This document shows, in pieces, positions 33,201 to 42,230 of a DNA stretch of 64,000 nucleotides. Source of the stretch: Linanthus parryae (lineage: Eukaryota; Streptophyta; Magnoliopsida; Ericales; Polemoniaceae). Where the stretch lies: the NCBI GenBank assembly GCA_023055425.1, contig JALGPY010000008.1, positions 10,860,501 to 10,924,500 of the forward strand, read 5' to 3'. Below the pieces are notes generated by a model, which was given only the letters and a program-made list of their open reading frames with translations, had not been told where the DNA came from and made no database searches. The number at the start of each line of letters is the position of its first letter. Position 1 is the first letter of the stretch. The translations under genes were made by a program, and so were the position numbers.

Positions 33201-33978
33201 CTCGCTGATAGGTTGCGCCTGCGTTCTTGAGACCGAATGGCATTACCGTGTAGTTGAATACCCCCACGGGAGTGATGAATGCAGTTTTCTGTGCATCGTC
33301 GGGATCCATCTTGATTTGATTGTACCCACTGAAGCCGTCCATGAAACTGAACATGCGATGGCCTGCCGTCGAATCGATGAGCAAGTCAATGTTAGGCAGT
33401 GGGAAATCGTCCTTAGGGCAGAAACGGTTGAGATCGCGGAAGTCCACGCAGATGCGGAGCTGTCCGTTCTTCTTCACCACCGGCACGATGTTGGCCAACC
33501 ATGTAGGATGGTGATTTGGCTCTATGAACTTGGCGTTTAGGAGTTTAACGATCTCCTGCTTGATCTTGACGTTGAGCTCTGGTCTGAAGCTCCTGGTGCT
33601 TTGCTTGACCGGTTTAGACCCTGGGATGATGTCTAAACGGTGCATGGTGATGCTCGTGTCCAGACCTGGCATTTCGTCGTATTCCCATGCGAATACGTCC
33701 TTGTACTCCGTTAGGAGCTGCAGCAGCCCTTGTTCCTCTTCGCTTGTGAGGTCCGCACTCAAGAAGACTGGCCTCCTCTTTTCCTCGTTCGGGCTGAGGA
33801 ACACTTCCTTTAGCTCTTGCTTTTGTGGTCGTGGCCTGTCTTCCATGCATTCGGGTGCTTCTTTGAGTTTCTCGTCTGAAACGATCTGTGTTGGCTCTTC
33901 TGTCAGCGCAACTTGCTCGATTTGATTGATTTGCCCAGGGACACCCCCATGCCCGTGTGAGGACGTCCCCGCGCACCT
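30241..33978 (-). CDS. Ty3 pol: RT, two RNase H, duplicated zinc region, integrase
   Basis: The frame is open from the codon after the gag TGA to TGA at 30241-30243, 1245 codons. Numbering from the internal Met at 33846: reverse transcriptase about 50-290 with YVDD at 232-235. A first RNase H at 355-475 lacks the usual first Asp. A second, archaeal-type RNase H at 520-645 has D527, E565, D588 and D639. Two H2C2-like zinc regions lie at about 680-780 and 790-900. Integrase has D925, D985 and E1021, an exact D(35)E spacing, then a basic C-terminus. It makes cDNA and inserts it in the nucleus. No internal stop or frameshift is seen. Expression would need read-through of the gag TGA, splicing or internal initiation. 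Confidence 0.93.
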   Translation of the reverse strand, partial: RCAGTSSHGHGGVPGQINQIEQVALTEEPTQIVSDEKLKEAPECMEDRPRPQKQELKEVFLSPNEEKRRPVFLSADLTSEEEQGLLQLLTEYKDVFAWEYDEMPGLDTSITMHRLDIIPGSKPVKQSTRSFRPELNVKIKQEIVKLLNAKFIEPNHHPTWLANIVPVVKKNGQLRICVDFRDLNRFCPKDDFPLPNIDLLIDSTAGHRMFSFMDGFSGYNQIKMDPDDAQKTAFITPVGVFNYTVMPFGLKNAGATYQRAMMALFHDMMHKEVEFYVDDLVVKSKHEADHLADLRKVFNRCRSFQLKMNPMKCAFGVTSGKFLGCVVHRQGIEPDPAKVSAITSMTPPHNQSALKTFLGKLSYLRRFIPAIAEITCCFSTLLKKDAAYNWAPDHEAAFEKLKEILTSPKIMIAPQLGSPLLLYFTSTRRSIGALLAQVYEGQERPIYYISRIVQPAESRYTDIERHCLALFFVIEKLRHYFASHKVVVVTKSDPIRYLLTHTTPGGRLAKWYMTISQYDITCERPRAIKSQAVADLLAQFPDNSHEPVIEEELEGPEIYAIDVPYWTLHFDGSSTRKGGGIGIVLTKPDGEVIQMSAKLNFAVTNNEAEYEALIAGLRAAKALEVSNLTVMGDSKLIVKQASGEYGLKEINLLSYRTLVQKLMQQFCDVKYEHKPRADNRHADALATLGSKVSIDKCPARISIEVRTSSALTEDACDDEHIDDADWRKAILQAIAKGTSSEGWALTKGYCIHDNTLYYKGPGGILMRCVSEQEGQQLLEKIHQHACGESEVSIYRKAQRYGIHWPDMSTAAALIQGKCESCALIKDSLLVALTDDDTDWRKPLFEFLTQGTVPESRKEADKLRRKASRYMVQENLLWRKGHEGNLLRCLDDREAQEVMDLSHQAEHQGGAKLCRQLLSIGYFWPTMEVDCRTKVRRCQECQFKGNLVHAPAVDLHALGTPWPFHTWALDFIGPIRPTSHGNHFILTATELFTKWVEAIPLKTANALAVVNFIQENIVCRFGIPNTILSDNGTPFVNRQVATKLAEYNIRQICSTPYYPKGNGQAEATNKTLLRILSKMVADDHKKWADSLNIALWAYRTSPRTPTGSSPFLLCYGAEAVVPAEVRVNSARLAFHALYENQRDHDLVLLEEKREQAKRTNKRYQERIARAYNKTVQRRDFAVGDLVLRASDHCMREATHPKFAANWEGPFEVTEVFDSGYCSIRRLHGTTSTPSSVNMRWIKKYYP

Positions 33979-33981
33979 TCA
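33979..33981 (-). other. Single in-frame TGA between gag-protease and pol
   Basis: Gag-protease (ending KKCYRI) and pol are in the same frame, separated only by this TGA followed by AGGTGC. The next 44 codons before the first pol Met are open. It is either a regulated stop or a recent nonsense mutation. Confidence 0.85.
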
Positions 33982-36591
33982 TATGCGATAGCATTTCTTC
34001 CCGTTGGCGTAGAAGCTCTCTATCTCCTTACCCTCGGGGTCGTGCTTTGCAATCCTCTTAAGAGTGTACACATTTTTCCGATGATATGCGATGCGCGGCG
34101 CCTCTTCGTGTGTAGGCGGCTTTTCGTTTGCATCTCCCCTTGTCACCATCACGCCCGCAGATGACTGGTCCTTGATGTCCTCCCAGAGAGGCAAAGGAGT
34201 AGGGTTGAATGGTCCGGGTGTTTGCTCGTCTGCCATCTCGGTGAACCACACCGCCTCGCTGAGATGTGCTTCGTCCAAGTTGAACGGGTTAGTTGAGGCT
34301 GGTATCTCGACAATCCTGTCGTTCCAGATAGCTTTCATCACTTGGTGAGCCGTCGAAGGGATTGCGTCGAAGCGATGAATCCAGGCTCGACCGATGATCA
34401 TGTGATATGTGGTGTTCGCATCTATGACATAGAACTTCGCCGAACACTTGATCTTACCAATCTGAACGCCTAGGCGGATCCATCCGATCGTCATTCTAGA
34501 GTCGCTTCCGAATCCCACCAGCGGGGATGGACGTTTGACCACTTTGTGCTCGGGGATCCCTGCTAGCTTCAGCGTGTGGAGTGGAACAACATTGACCGCT
34601 GCTCCTCCATCGACGAATGCTCGCTTGAATTCGACGCCGTTGATGATGGCGGTCACGTACAGGGGCCTCTGATGGCTCGCATCTGTCTTCTTGTCGCTGG
34701 CAGAAAAGGTCATAATCTTTTCTGTGGGACGGGACGCCCTGATGACCTTCCCGTTGGAGACCACAAGTTCCTCTTCGTAGTCCTCCGCTATCCTTAAGAT
34801 TGCCTTTGTCATATCCGATCTGCATTTTTCGGAGAAGTTCATCTCGTCGAAGAATTTGTTGAAGCCATGCGACCCTTTCATGCGGTCGGCACGCTCATCC
34901 TCCGTGTCCATGCTGTAGTCTTCCTCTTCATGGACTTCAGCAATGATGGGTAGACCATCGTCTGCGACTTCTTCCAGGTCCACTATTGAGATCATGGCGA
35001 CCTCCTTGCCTTTTGAGCCCGAATCTGTATGGGCAGGCAGTGGGTTATTGCGCACATCCTTCCGGTGGTCGCTGACGATGAGTTCGCCGTTCTTCATCTT
35101 CTGGTCGAACGCGAATCTGAGCTTCTTGCACTCGGCTGTGGGGTGCATGACCTTGCCGTGGTATTCGCACCACTTAGGGTCCCTCGTCATCTCCTTGGAG
35201 GGTTTTTGCTCTAGCGGTGGCAGGATGCCGTCTTTACGCCACTGTCTACAGAGATCGCTTGCTTCCTCCACCGAGCATGGCAGAGGCGGTGCATCGAAGT
35301 TTCCGGCTTTTGCTTGTTTCTGAGGCGAAACCGCGTTGACCTCAGCTTCGCGTCCTCGCTTGTAGCCGAATCTGCCGATCTTGTAGGTGGTGCCGCTCGC
35401 AGGTCGTTCTGGAGCGCTCTTCTTTCTCTGTCTCTCGACGATGGGCTCGATGTTCATCGTGCACTCGATGAGCTTTGAGAACGTGGGTGTTTGCAAATTG
35501 ATTAGCATGCTCTTGTACTCATCTCGCATGCACTGCAGGCATATCTCTACGAGTCGGCTTTCGAGCATGGGATCCTTGCACTCCAGAGATTTCGCTCTGA
35601 ATTTCTTGATGAAAGTGATCCCATCCTCCTCGCGTTTCTGATACATCCGCGAGAGATGGATCATCGTCACCTTCTCCTCCATCTGGAAGAACTTAGTGTA
35701 GAACTTCTGGACCATGTCGTCCCAGGTCTTCACGGATCCGGCCTCCAATGTTCGGTACCATTTGTATGCTACATTCCCAAGAGTCTTTGGGAATTCTCGC
35801 ATCAGCAGTTTGGGATCAGCTCCATACGGACCCATGACATCAATGAAACGCATGACGTGCTCATGGGCGTTTCCATTGACGTCCTCGAACTTATCCCATT
35901 TAGGAGCCTTGTACCCCACTGGGTTGGGCATAAGATAGATCTCCCGTGGAATGGGCGGATCGTTGTCTAGCTTCGGGATGATGGTATCCGCGAGCGACTG
36001 ATGAGCCAAGATGGAGTCCACGCGCTTCTGCAAAGACGTCATGCATTCTGGAATGCTCCCCTCTGTAGCTGGCGAAGGGGTTGCCGTAGGCGGTGGCGAC
36101 ACATATGCCGCCGGAGGATTGGGAGTGTATTGACTGCCCGCGTTTCCCCAGATCGTTGCTGGTGGAGGCAGAGTGTATTGCGAAGTTGGGTTGGACGCCA
36201 AAGCCGTGGGCTGAGAGGCGTGAGCAGGAGGGGGTAGCATCTGCGCCGTTGACCCTTGGACCGAAGGCAGCTGCGTGGCCGACGGTGGAGTCTGCAGATG
36301 AGGATTGGGGGGTGTGGCCGATACTCCCAATCCTGGAGCGGTAGGGGTACCTCCTCCCTGAGGGATAGCGGTAACCGGTGGAGGATTTGGTGCAAGGGTG
36401 TTCAGAACGGCCAAAATCCGTTCCAATTGCGCAGATTGAGACTTGAGAGCTTTTGCCTGACTTTGGACAGTGGCGTCCAAAGACTCTAAAGTCGGTGCCT
36501 CGCCGGGTGTCGTCGGAGTACGGCGGACTTCTTCTCCTGAGGGAGTTTCGGCGGAAGGCGATCGGTTGCTGACATCGTCCTCCTGAGACAT
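33979..36591 (-). CDS. Ty3 gag and aspartic protease
   Basis: I chose the ATG at 36591 (MSQEDD), giving 870 aa, because the longer frame from 36615 would start inside the primer binding site. In the numbering of that longer frame, a Pro/Thr-rich N-terminus with a short helix is followed by the retrotransposon gag capsid domain at about 245-380 (KWDKFEDVNG to QCMRDEYKSM). A zinc-binding C-x2-H-x4-H-x4-C lies at 483-496 (CEYHGKVMHPTAEC). The protease at about 650-750 carries FVDGGAAVN, with DGG instead of the DTG or DSG of most families, and the later IIGRAW motif. It assembles the particle and matures the polyprotein. The frame has no stop before 33979. Confidence 0.92.
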   Translation of the reverse strand: MSQEDDVSNRSPSAETPSGEEVRRTPTTPGEAPTLESLDATVQSQAKALKSQSAQLERILAVLNTLAPNPPPVTAIPQGGGTPTAPGLGVSATPPNPHLQTPPSATQLPSVQGSTAQMLPPPAHASQPTALASNPTSQYTLPPPATIWGNAGSQYTPNPPAAYVSPPPTATPSPATEGSIPECMTSLQKRVDSILAHQSLADTIIPKLDNDPPIPREIYLMPNPVGYKAPKWDKFEDVNGNAHEHVMRFIDVMGPYGADPKLLMREFPKTLGNVAYKWYRTLEAGSVKTWDDMVQKFYTKFFQMEEKVTMIHLSRMYQKREEDGITFIKKFRAKSLECKDPMLESRLVEICLQCMRDEYKSMLINLQTPTFSKLIECTMNIEPIVERQRKKSAPERPASGTTYKIGRFGYKRGREAEVNAVSPQKQAKAGNFDAPPLPCSVEEASDLCRQWRKDGILPPLEQKPSKEMTRDPKWCEYHGKVMHPTAECKKLRFAFDQKMKNGELIVSDHRKDVRNNPLPAHTDSGSKGKEVAMISIVDLEEVADDGLPIIAEVHEEEDYSMDTEDERADRMKGSHGFNKFFDEMNFSEKCRSDMTKAILRIAEDYEEELVVSNGKVIRASRPTEKIMTFSASDKKTDASHQRPLYVTAIINGVEFKRAFVDGGAAVNVVPLHTLKLAGIPEHKVVKRPSPLVGFGSDSRMTIGWIRLGVQIGKIKCSAKFYVIDANTTYHMIIGRAWIHRFDAIPSTAHQVMKAIWNDRIVEIPASTNPFNLDEAHLSEAVWFTEMADEQTPGPFNPTPLPLWEDIKDQSSAGVMVTRGDANEKPPTHEEAPRIAYHRKNVYTLKRIAKHDPEGKEIESFYANGKKCYRI

Positions 36592-36610
36592 GGTTGCTTT
36601 TGCTGGTAAG

Positions 36611-36628
36611 TTCACGTCAGGTTCACCA
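36611..36628 (-). other. Ty3 primer binding site
   Basis: Three bases inside the 5' LTR, the minus strand reads TGGTGAACCTGACGTGAA. It starts with TGG, complementary to a tRNA CCA end. The tRNA was not identified with confidence. Confidence 0.65.
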
Positions 36629-36631
36629 AAA

Positions 36632-37254
36632 TGTGCACAAGAGATTCCGGCAGGGAGACCTCCGTGTACACCGTACGTAGTGGATCAAGGATCGCACAGG
36701 AAGAATAGGGGTGTGTGTAGGGAGAGAGTAAGTCAGTAGCAATGTCTGAGAGAGAGACAGAGGTTTGGCCGAGCTTCCGCGTATGGCAGTGTTGTTCTCT
36801 TTGTATGGAAAGAGTAACGATATATATACTGGAGAACGTGGCCGTTGTAGTGTAGTTAGTGCGCCCATTAATGGCGGCTTAATTAGCTTAACCGTAACGG
36901 CACGTTCGTCCGAGTATATAGGAACCGTTAGAGCACGTGGTGCGCGAGTACCGGAACCGTTACGAGGTTGACCGGGTTTGACCGGATTGACCGGGTCTAG
37001 GGAGCTCGTGCCATAGATCTCTCAAAACAGTTACTAAAGGTCGCGCGCGGGCTTGGCTCGCACGCGACAGGGCTTACCCTAGCCTCCAAACCACAAATCC
37101 CTACAAGTCCCGTGCAGTGGTATGCGAGGGCCCTGTCTCGCAGCCCCCACATGGATCAGCTCGGCTGGTGATCCTGTGTGTGTGGAGCACAATATGGTGT
37201 GCTGGATGATCGCCACGTGGCTAAGATTAGCCATGTCAGAAAGCAGTATCTACA
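36632..37254 (-). repeat. Ty3 5' LTR
   Basis: Appears identical to 21272-21894 over 623 bases. It is the upstream LTR for the minus-strand gag-pol. The TATA-like AGTATATATATCG is at about 36819-36831. Confidence 0.95.
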
Positions 37255-37673
37255 GTAGGAACATAATAAGTGGAAGTAGATTAGTAGCTAGCGGGTTTGA
37301 GATTTCTTTGAAATTTAATAAAGTAGTTTTTGTTCATACTGGTACATTTTTTGGCAAGGGCTATTTATCAGACAGTTTATTTGTAATCAATGCTGAACCC
37401 GTTGTGGGCACTTTAGCTAATGATATTGTTCCTTCTTTTAACTGTATTGAATCTTCCAATTTATGGCATGCTAGACTTGGTCACTTGAATGTTGGTGTTC
37501 TAAAGAATATGATGAATTTAGAGCTGATTCCAAAACACACCACAGAAAAGAATTTTAAATGTCAAGTATGTGTGTCTGCTAAACAAACAAGGAAACATTT
37601 TCATACTGTTGTTAGGGATTCGGACTTGTTTGATTTAGTGCACACGGACATTTGTGAATTTGGTGTGTGTTAA
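37255..37673 (+). pseudogene. Copia B GAG-pre-integrase and start of integrase
   Basis: Resumes the Copia B frame after the Ty3 element at GTAGGAACATAA. It shows HARLGHLNVG and CQVCVSAKQ of the integrase zinc domain and the first catalytic region VHTDICEFG. A one-base loss then causes TAA at 37671-37673. Confidence 0.88.
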
Positions 37674-39598
37674 CGAAGGACCAGTTTAGATATTTCATTA
37701 CCTTTATAGATGATTGTAGTAGATATTGTTATGTTTATTTACTTAAACATAAGGATGAAGCACTTAGTAATTTCATTATTTATAGAACTGAAGTTGAAAA
37801 ACAAACTGGTAAGGTACTTAAACGTTTGAGATCCCATAGAGGTGGTGAGTATACGAGTAACGCTTTTGATGAATTTTGTGCAAACAATGGTATAATTCAT
37901 GAAGTTACAACCCCATACACACCTGAGTCTAATGGGGTTGCCCAACGAAAGAACATAACGTTTCAAGATATGATTAACAGTATTCTCTTAAACTCTGGGT
38001 TGCCTAAATACTTGTGGAGAGAGGCTTTGAATACGACTTGCCATATTCTGAATAAAGTCCCTCTGAAACACATGGATAAAACACCCTATGAGTTATGGAA
38101 GGGCAGGAAGGCTAGTCTTAATTATCTTCGTGTGTGGGGGTGCCTTGATAAGGTACTTGTACCTGTACACAAGAGAAAGAAGCTAGGTCCTAAGACTGTT
38201 GATTGTAACTTTCTGGGCTATCGAGAAACCACTACGGCTATGAGATTTTTGGTAGTAAAATCTGACATAGACCGTATAGTGGCAAACACGATAGTTGAAT
38301 TTCGTGATGCAACATTCTTTGAGGATGTATACCCTATGAAGACTGGTATACCTCAAGATACTACTAACAAAGATCCTTCTCTCACATCGAGTTCTATTCC
38401 TGATCATGTGGAAAAGATGACAAATGTGGGGGCAGAATCGAGTAGTAGGTCTGTCCCTGAGGATGTAAAGGAACCAATAAGGAGTAAGCGTGCAAAGGTA
38501 GTCAAGGATTTTGGAAGTGATTTTGTCACTTACAATGTCGAGGACGAACCTTTAACTTTCCGGCAGGCTATGGATTCTTCTGAATTTAGGCACTGGAAGG
38601 GTGCTATAAAGAGTAAAATTGACTCTATTTTTTCTAATGGAACATGGGAGTTAGTTGATCTCCCTCCAGGGTGTTCTACTATCGGGTCCAGGTGGATCTT
38701 TAAGAAGAAGTTGAACCCCGACGGGTCAATAGATAAGTACAAGGCCAGAATGGTTGCTAAAGGTTTTCGGCAAAGGGAAGGTATTGATTACTTCGATACA
38801 TACTCTCTAGTTGTTAGGATGACAACAATCCGAATGCTTATAGCTTTGGCTTCGGTCCGTGGTCTTATCATCCATCAGATGGATGTTAAGATGGCTTTTC
38901 TTCATGGTGATCTTGAAGAAGAGATTTATATGGATCAGCCTGAGGGGTTTGTTGCATCAGGCAATGAAAGGAAAGTATGTAAGTTAATCAAGTCCCGTTA
39001 CGGCTTGAAACAAGCTCCCAGGGATTGGCATAAAAAGTTTGATGAAACTGTTTTGCCGTTCGGTTTTATTATTAATGAAAGTGACAAGTGTGTCTACACC
39101 AAAGTTAAGGGTAGTGAATGTATGATTTTATGTCTATATGTGGATGATATTTTGTTGTTTGGAGCCAATATTGAGATTATTAATGAGACAAAAGCTTTCT
39201 TGAAGAGGCATTTTGAGATGAAGGATATGGGTGAGGCTAGTGTGATTCATGGACTGAAGTTGACTCAGTCAGCTGAGGGAATAACCTTATCTCAGTCTCG
39301 TTATATAGAGAAATCTATACTTGAGAAATATGGTTATTTACAGTGTAGAATCGCTAGTTCACCCTATGATCCTAAAATTGCCTTAGTCAAGAATTCTTCA
39401 GGTGTACTTGTGTCTCAATTAAGGTATTCTCAGATTATTGTAAGTTTTCAGTATCTTGCTAACTGTACTAGACCAGACATTTCATATTCTGTGTCTAAGT
39501 TGGCTAGATATACTAGTTGTCCAAACAGAACTCATTGGGATGCTCTTGATAGAGTGCTTAGATATCTGAAAGGCGCAATGTACCTAAGTTTACACTAA
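37667..39598 (+). pseudogene. Copia B integrase core and reverse transcriptase
   Basis: A 643-codon frame covers the integrase core and RT without interruption. The integrase reads SHRGGEY (second catalytic Asp replaced by His, as in copy A) and VAQRK (catalytic Glu replaced by Gln, this copy only), so it cannot be active. RT keeps LYVDDILL near 39136. The frame ends at TAA 39596-39598, a stop shared with copy A. Confidence 0.88.
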
Positions 39599-40127
39599 AG
39601 GAGATTTCCTGGTGTACTTTAGGGGTACAGTGATGCAAGTTGGATAGCTAAGAAGTCTGGTTCCAATGGAGTGACTGGATATGTGTTCACCTTGGCAGGT
39701 GGAGCAATATCCAGGAAGTCGACCAAACAGACTATTGTAACTCGGTCTACTTTTGAGGCCGAGTTGTGTGCGCTTGATGCCATGGGGACGGAGGCTGAAT
39801 GGTTACGCGGACTTATGTCCGCTATACTTGTAGTAAGCAAACCGCTTCCTGCTATTGCTATTTCATTGTGATAGTCGGACGACTATCGACAAGATTAGCA
39901 GTAAAAAGTATAATGCTAAAACGAGGAGACACATCCAAGTTAGACTAAAGTCTATAAGGGGTTTAGTGTCTGATAGGATCATAACTGTTGAGTTCATAGG
40001 AACTCAGAATAATACAGCTGATCCTTTGACTAAAGGACTGGAACCTGCAGTGGTCCTTAAGTCGAGGTTGGGGATGGGACTGACAACCCATCGTAGTTCA
40101 TCAATAGTGGGAACCCAATACACATGA
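39599..40127 (+). pseudogene. Copia B RNase H, broken
   Basis: After the shared TAA a second shared stop follows near 39621. The frame then reads to 39871 ([14 protein letters not shown]) and changes by +1 at the same place as in copy A. It ends at 40127 after ADPLTKGLEPAVV. Confidence 0.88.
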
Positions 40128-40652
40128 GAGAAGATCCCTCGAAAGTGTATTCAATGTGGTAATAACAAGCTGTGAGTATGAACTGGCAGTACCTTTGCTA
40201 CATAGATGATACATTTCTGTCGGAGTCTATCCCCTGAAAACCTAAAATGTACTAATACTGCCAGGATAGCAAGAGTTATTTGAACTCTGAATGGGGTCAA
40301 GTCTTTTGACGAGATGGTGGCAGACATCTCTGGAGATGCCCAGCTAAGCGAATGTAATTGTCGGTCGCAATTAGAGGAAAGGGTTATTCCTTGAAGCATT
40401 CGACGAACAACATGGAGACAAGAATATTAATGTCTCAAAGCCGTAGATTGACACCATAGCCGTTGACTTGTCGTCTTCTATGGAGTATGACTACACTATA
40501 CGGATTAAGATTCAAGGTGAAATATTCCATCTGAATCCGGTAGTCATCGAAGTAGAGGACTTAGGCGGGTTCAAACCCGGAAGGCTACCGACTCTGAAAA
40601 CCAAGTCATGATGAGAACACTGTATGCATTTCTATATGGATTTGTGGGGGAT
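40128..40652 (+). other. Copia B 3' untranslated region
   Basis: Matches 6211-6735. Non-coding; ends in the polypurine tract TTTGTGGGGGAT before the LTR. Confidence 0.8.
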
Positions 40653-41587
40653 TGTTAGAAATGGATAGTTAAATTCATGTAGAAATGGAAGCAAACTTGG
40701 TAGCTTGAAGAAGCTTGAAACCAAGATGGTAATTAGTCCCACATTGGTACTCAAAAGGTAGGTAGGTGGCTTTATATGGTTTCACACACATGGGTAGTGT
40801 ATAACTACTAAGGTGTGTGGAGGACCATGGGTTTTCTTGTGTGCCTCGCGCACACACACACAGGCGCGCCGCCGCCGCCTCGCCTCGCCACGCCTCGCCT
40901 CGGGTCGGACCGGACCGGGTCGGGTCGAAGGGCGATTTGGGCGAAATGTCTCGGCGTCTCGCGTCCGCGAGGTGACCTGGCGCGAGAGTATAAATCAGTT
41001 TCGGTCCATTACACACAAGTTTAATTTTTAATTAATGGGTATTTTAGGAATGAAATCAAAACGGGTTTTGACCGCATTAATGGGGGATTAATTAGGACAT
41101 AATGACATCAGTTTTCCATGTATGTTTTTTAATTGTGGAAAAACGTTTTTGATGTTATTTTTTTGACTGTTCTGCAACGTTTTTGCTTCTGACTGCTCTC
41201 TCTCTCTCCACTGAAATCCGAACTACTCGAGTGTTCTTGGCGAACTGAGGCGTTGATCGTCGTTGATTCTTTGGCGTTGCTGGGACAAAGAAGATCGGAG
41301 CTGTTTTATCCTGGAAGGGTCATCGCCGGTATCCCAACACAGTGTAAGTGGGGGCGATTATCTCTTCAAGAACAGTCAGGCCTTCTCGCAAGACCTGACG
41401 ACTCAGCTGATTTTTCCAGACACTATTATAGCGTGGATTAGAGGTATGTCTAATCTGCTTTCTTTTAATCAGTTTCTAGTATGTGTACTGTTTACCTTCA
41501 TGTTTTGTTACATGCGTTTCTTGAGCCATGTATTGTTAAATAAATTGGCATGTCTAAAATTGATAATTTTAGTGTTTAGATCCAACA
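40653..41587 (+). repeat. Copia B 3' LTR
   Basis: A 935-bp LTR ending GATCCAACA and followed by GGCTT. It shares the GGACCGGACCG-type block with the copy A 3' LTR. Confidence 0.93.
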
Positions 41588-41592
41588 GGCTT

Positions 41593-42230
41593 GACCTATC
41601 AACTTTATCAGATAGGGCTAAAGAGGCCCATAACAGTGACTGCGCCTTAGAAAAAGTTGAGTTTTTTTTTTGGTAATATATCCCCTTTTGTCAAAAAGAA
41701 GAAGATATATTTTGCTTCAGCCATCAAAATTTAAAAAAAGAAAATTGCTTGGTATTATCTCCTAATACCAAGGATTCGATAGCCACTTTCGGTTTTCCAA
41801 ACCGTCAACCCGGTTAGTTGTAAATCGGGTCCAAAGTCGACCCATTTTTTTTTCCAAAAGTTCATTCTCATAAAGATATATTTTACTGAAAAAAAAGATG
41901 GTAGAATCAGAGAGCAAATCTTGATAATGTTGGCAACCACAAAAGTGCCAAGGAGATAAAAACTTGGTAAAAACACCTATTTCCGCAACAGATTTTATAA
42001 GGATCGAGCTGTAATATACTATTCAGTACCGTATTCACTAATACATGTAGTACGAAGCAAATGCTGTTTTTTGCAGTGTTTGATGATCCCCGAACGAACA
42101 TCCACTTTTGTCGGCTAAACTACAGTAAGCTGTAAGCCCTTATTCTTCCGCTAAAGGCATGTGAACTTATCCACAATCACTAGGAAGTGAGGATTCTCCC
42201 TCTCTGTAGAACTTCTTTGCTCTCACCATT
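41593..42230. other. Spacer between Copia B and MATE B
   Basis: Matches 7664-8308; no gene is seen. Probably includes the MATE B 3' untranslated region. Confidence 0.6.

Larger units (their letters stand above)
21272..37254 (-). mobile_element. Ty3-type (Tat-like) LTR retrotransposon, nearly intact
   Basis: A 15,983-bp element lies inside Copia B with GTAGG duplicates (21267-21271 and 37255-37259). LTRs are 623 bp and appear identical along their whole length. On the minus strand the order is 5' LTR, primer site, gag-protease, one TGA, RT-RNase H-second RNase H-integrase, tandem-repeat array, polypurine tract, 3' LTR. An opposite-strand spliced gene lies between the array and the 3' LTR. Two RNase H domains, a tandem-repeat-bearing 3' region and an antisense extra gene are traits known from the Tat lineage of plant Ty3 elements; the assignment to Tat is by these traits. 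Confidence 0.95.
19095..41587 (+). mobile_element. Copia LTR retrotransposon, copy B, split by Ty3 insertion
   Basis: The same element as 1164-7658, with the same GGCTT target duplicates (19090-19094 and 41588-41592). Without the Ty3 element (21272-37254) and its extra GTAGG it would be about 6.5 kb. It has fewer private stops than copy A but shares four older lesions with it. It also carries a private stop in gag, a one-base loss in integrase, and Glu to Gln at the last integrase catalytic position. Confidence 0.95.

Noticed and set aside
31181..36489. Plus-strand open frames across gag-pol
   Set aside because: They are shadows of the intact minus-strand polyprotein with no family match.
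21272..37254. Identical LTRs as an assembly artefact
   Set aside because: Target duplicates GTAGG flank the element exactly and the empty site exists in unit A, so a real recent insertion is simpler; exact read support would still settle it.
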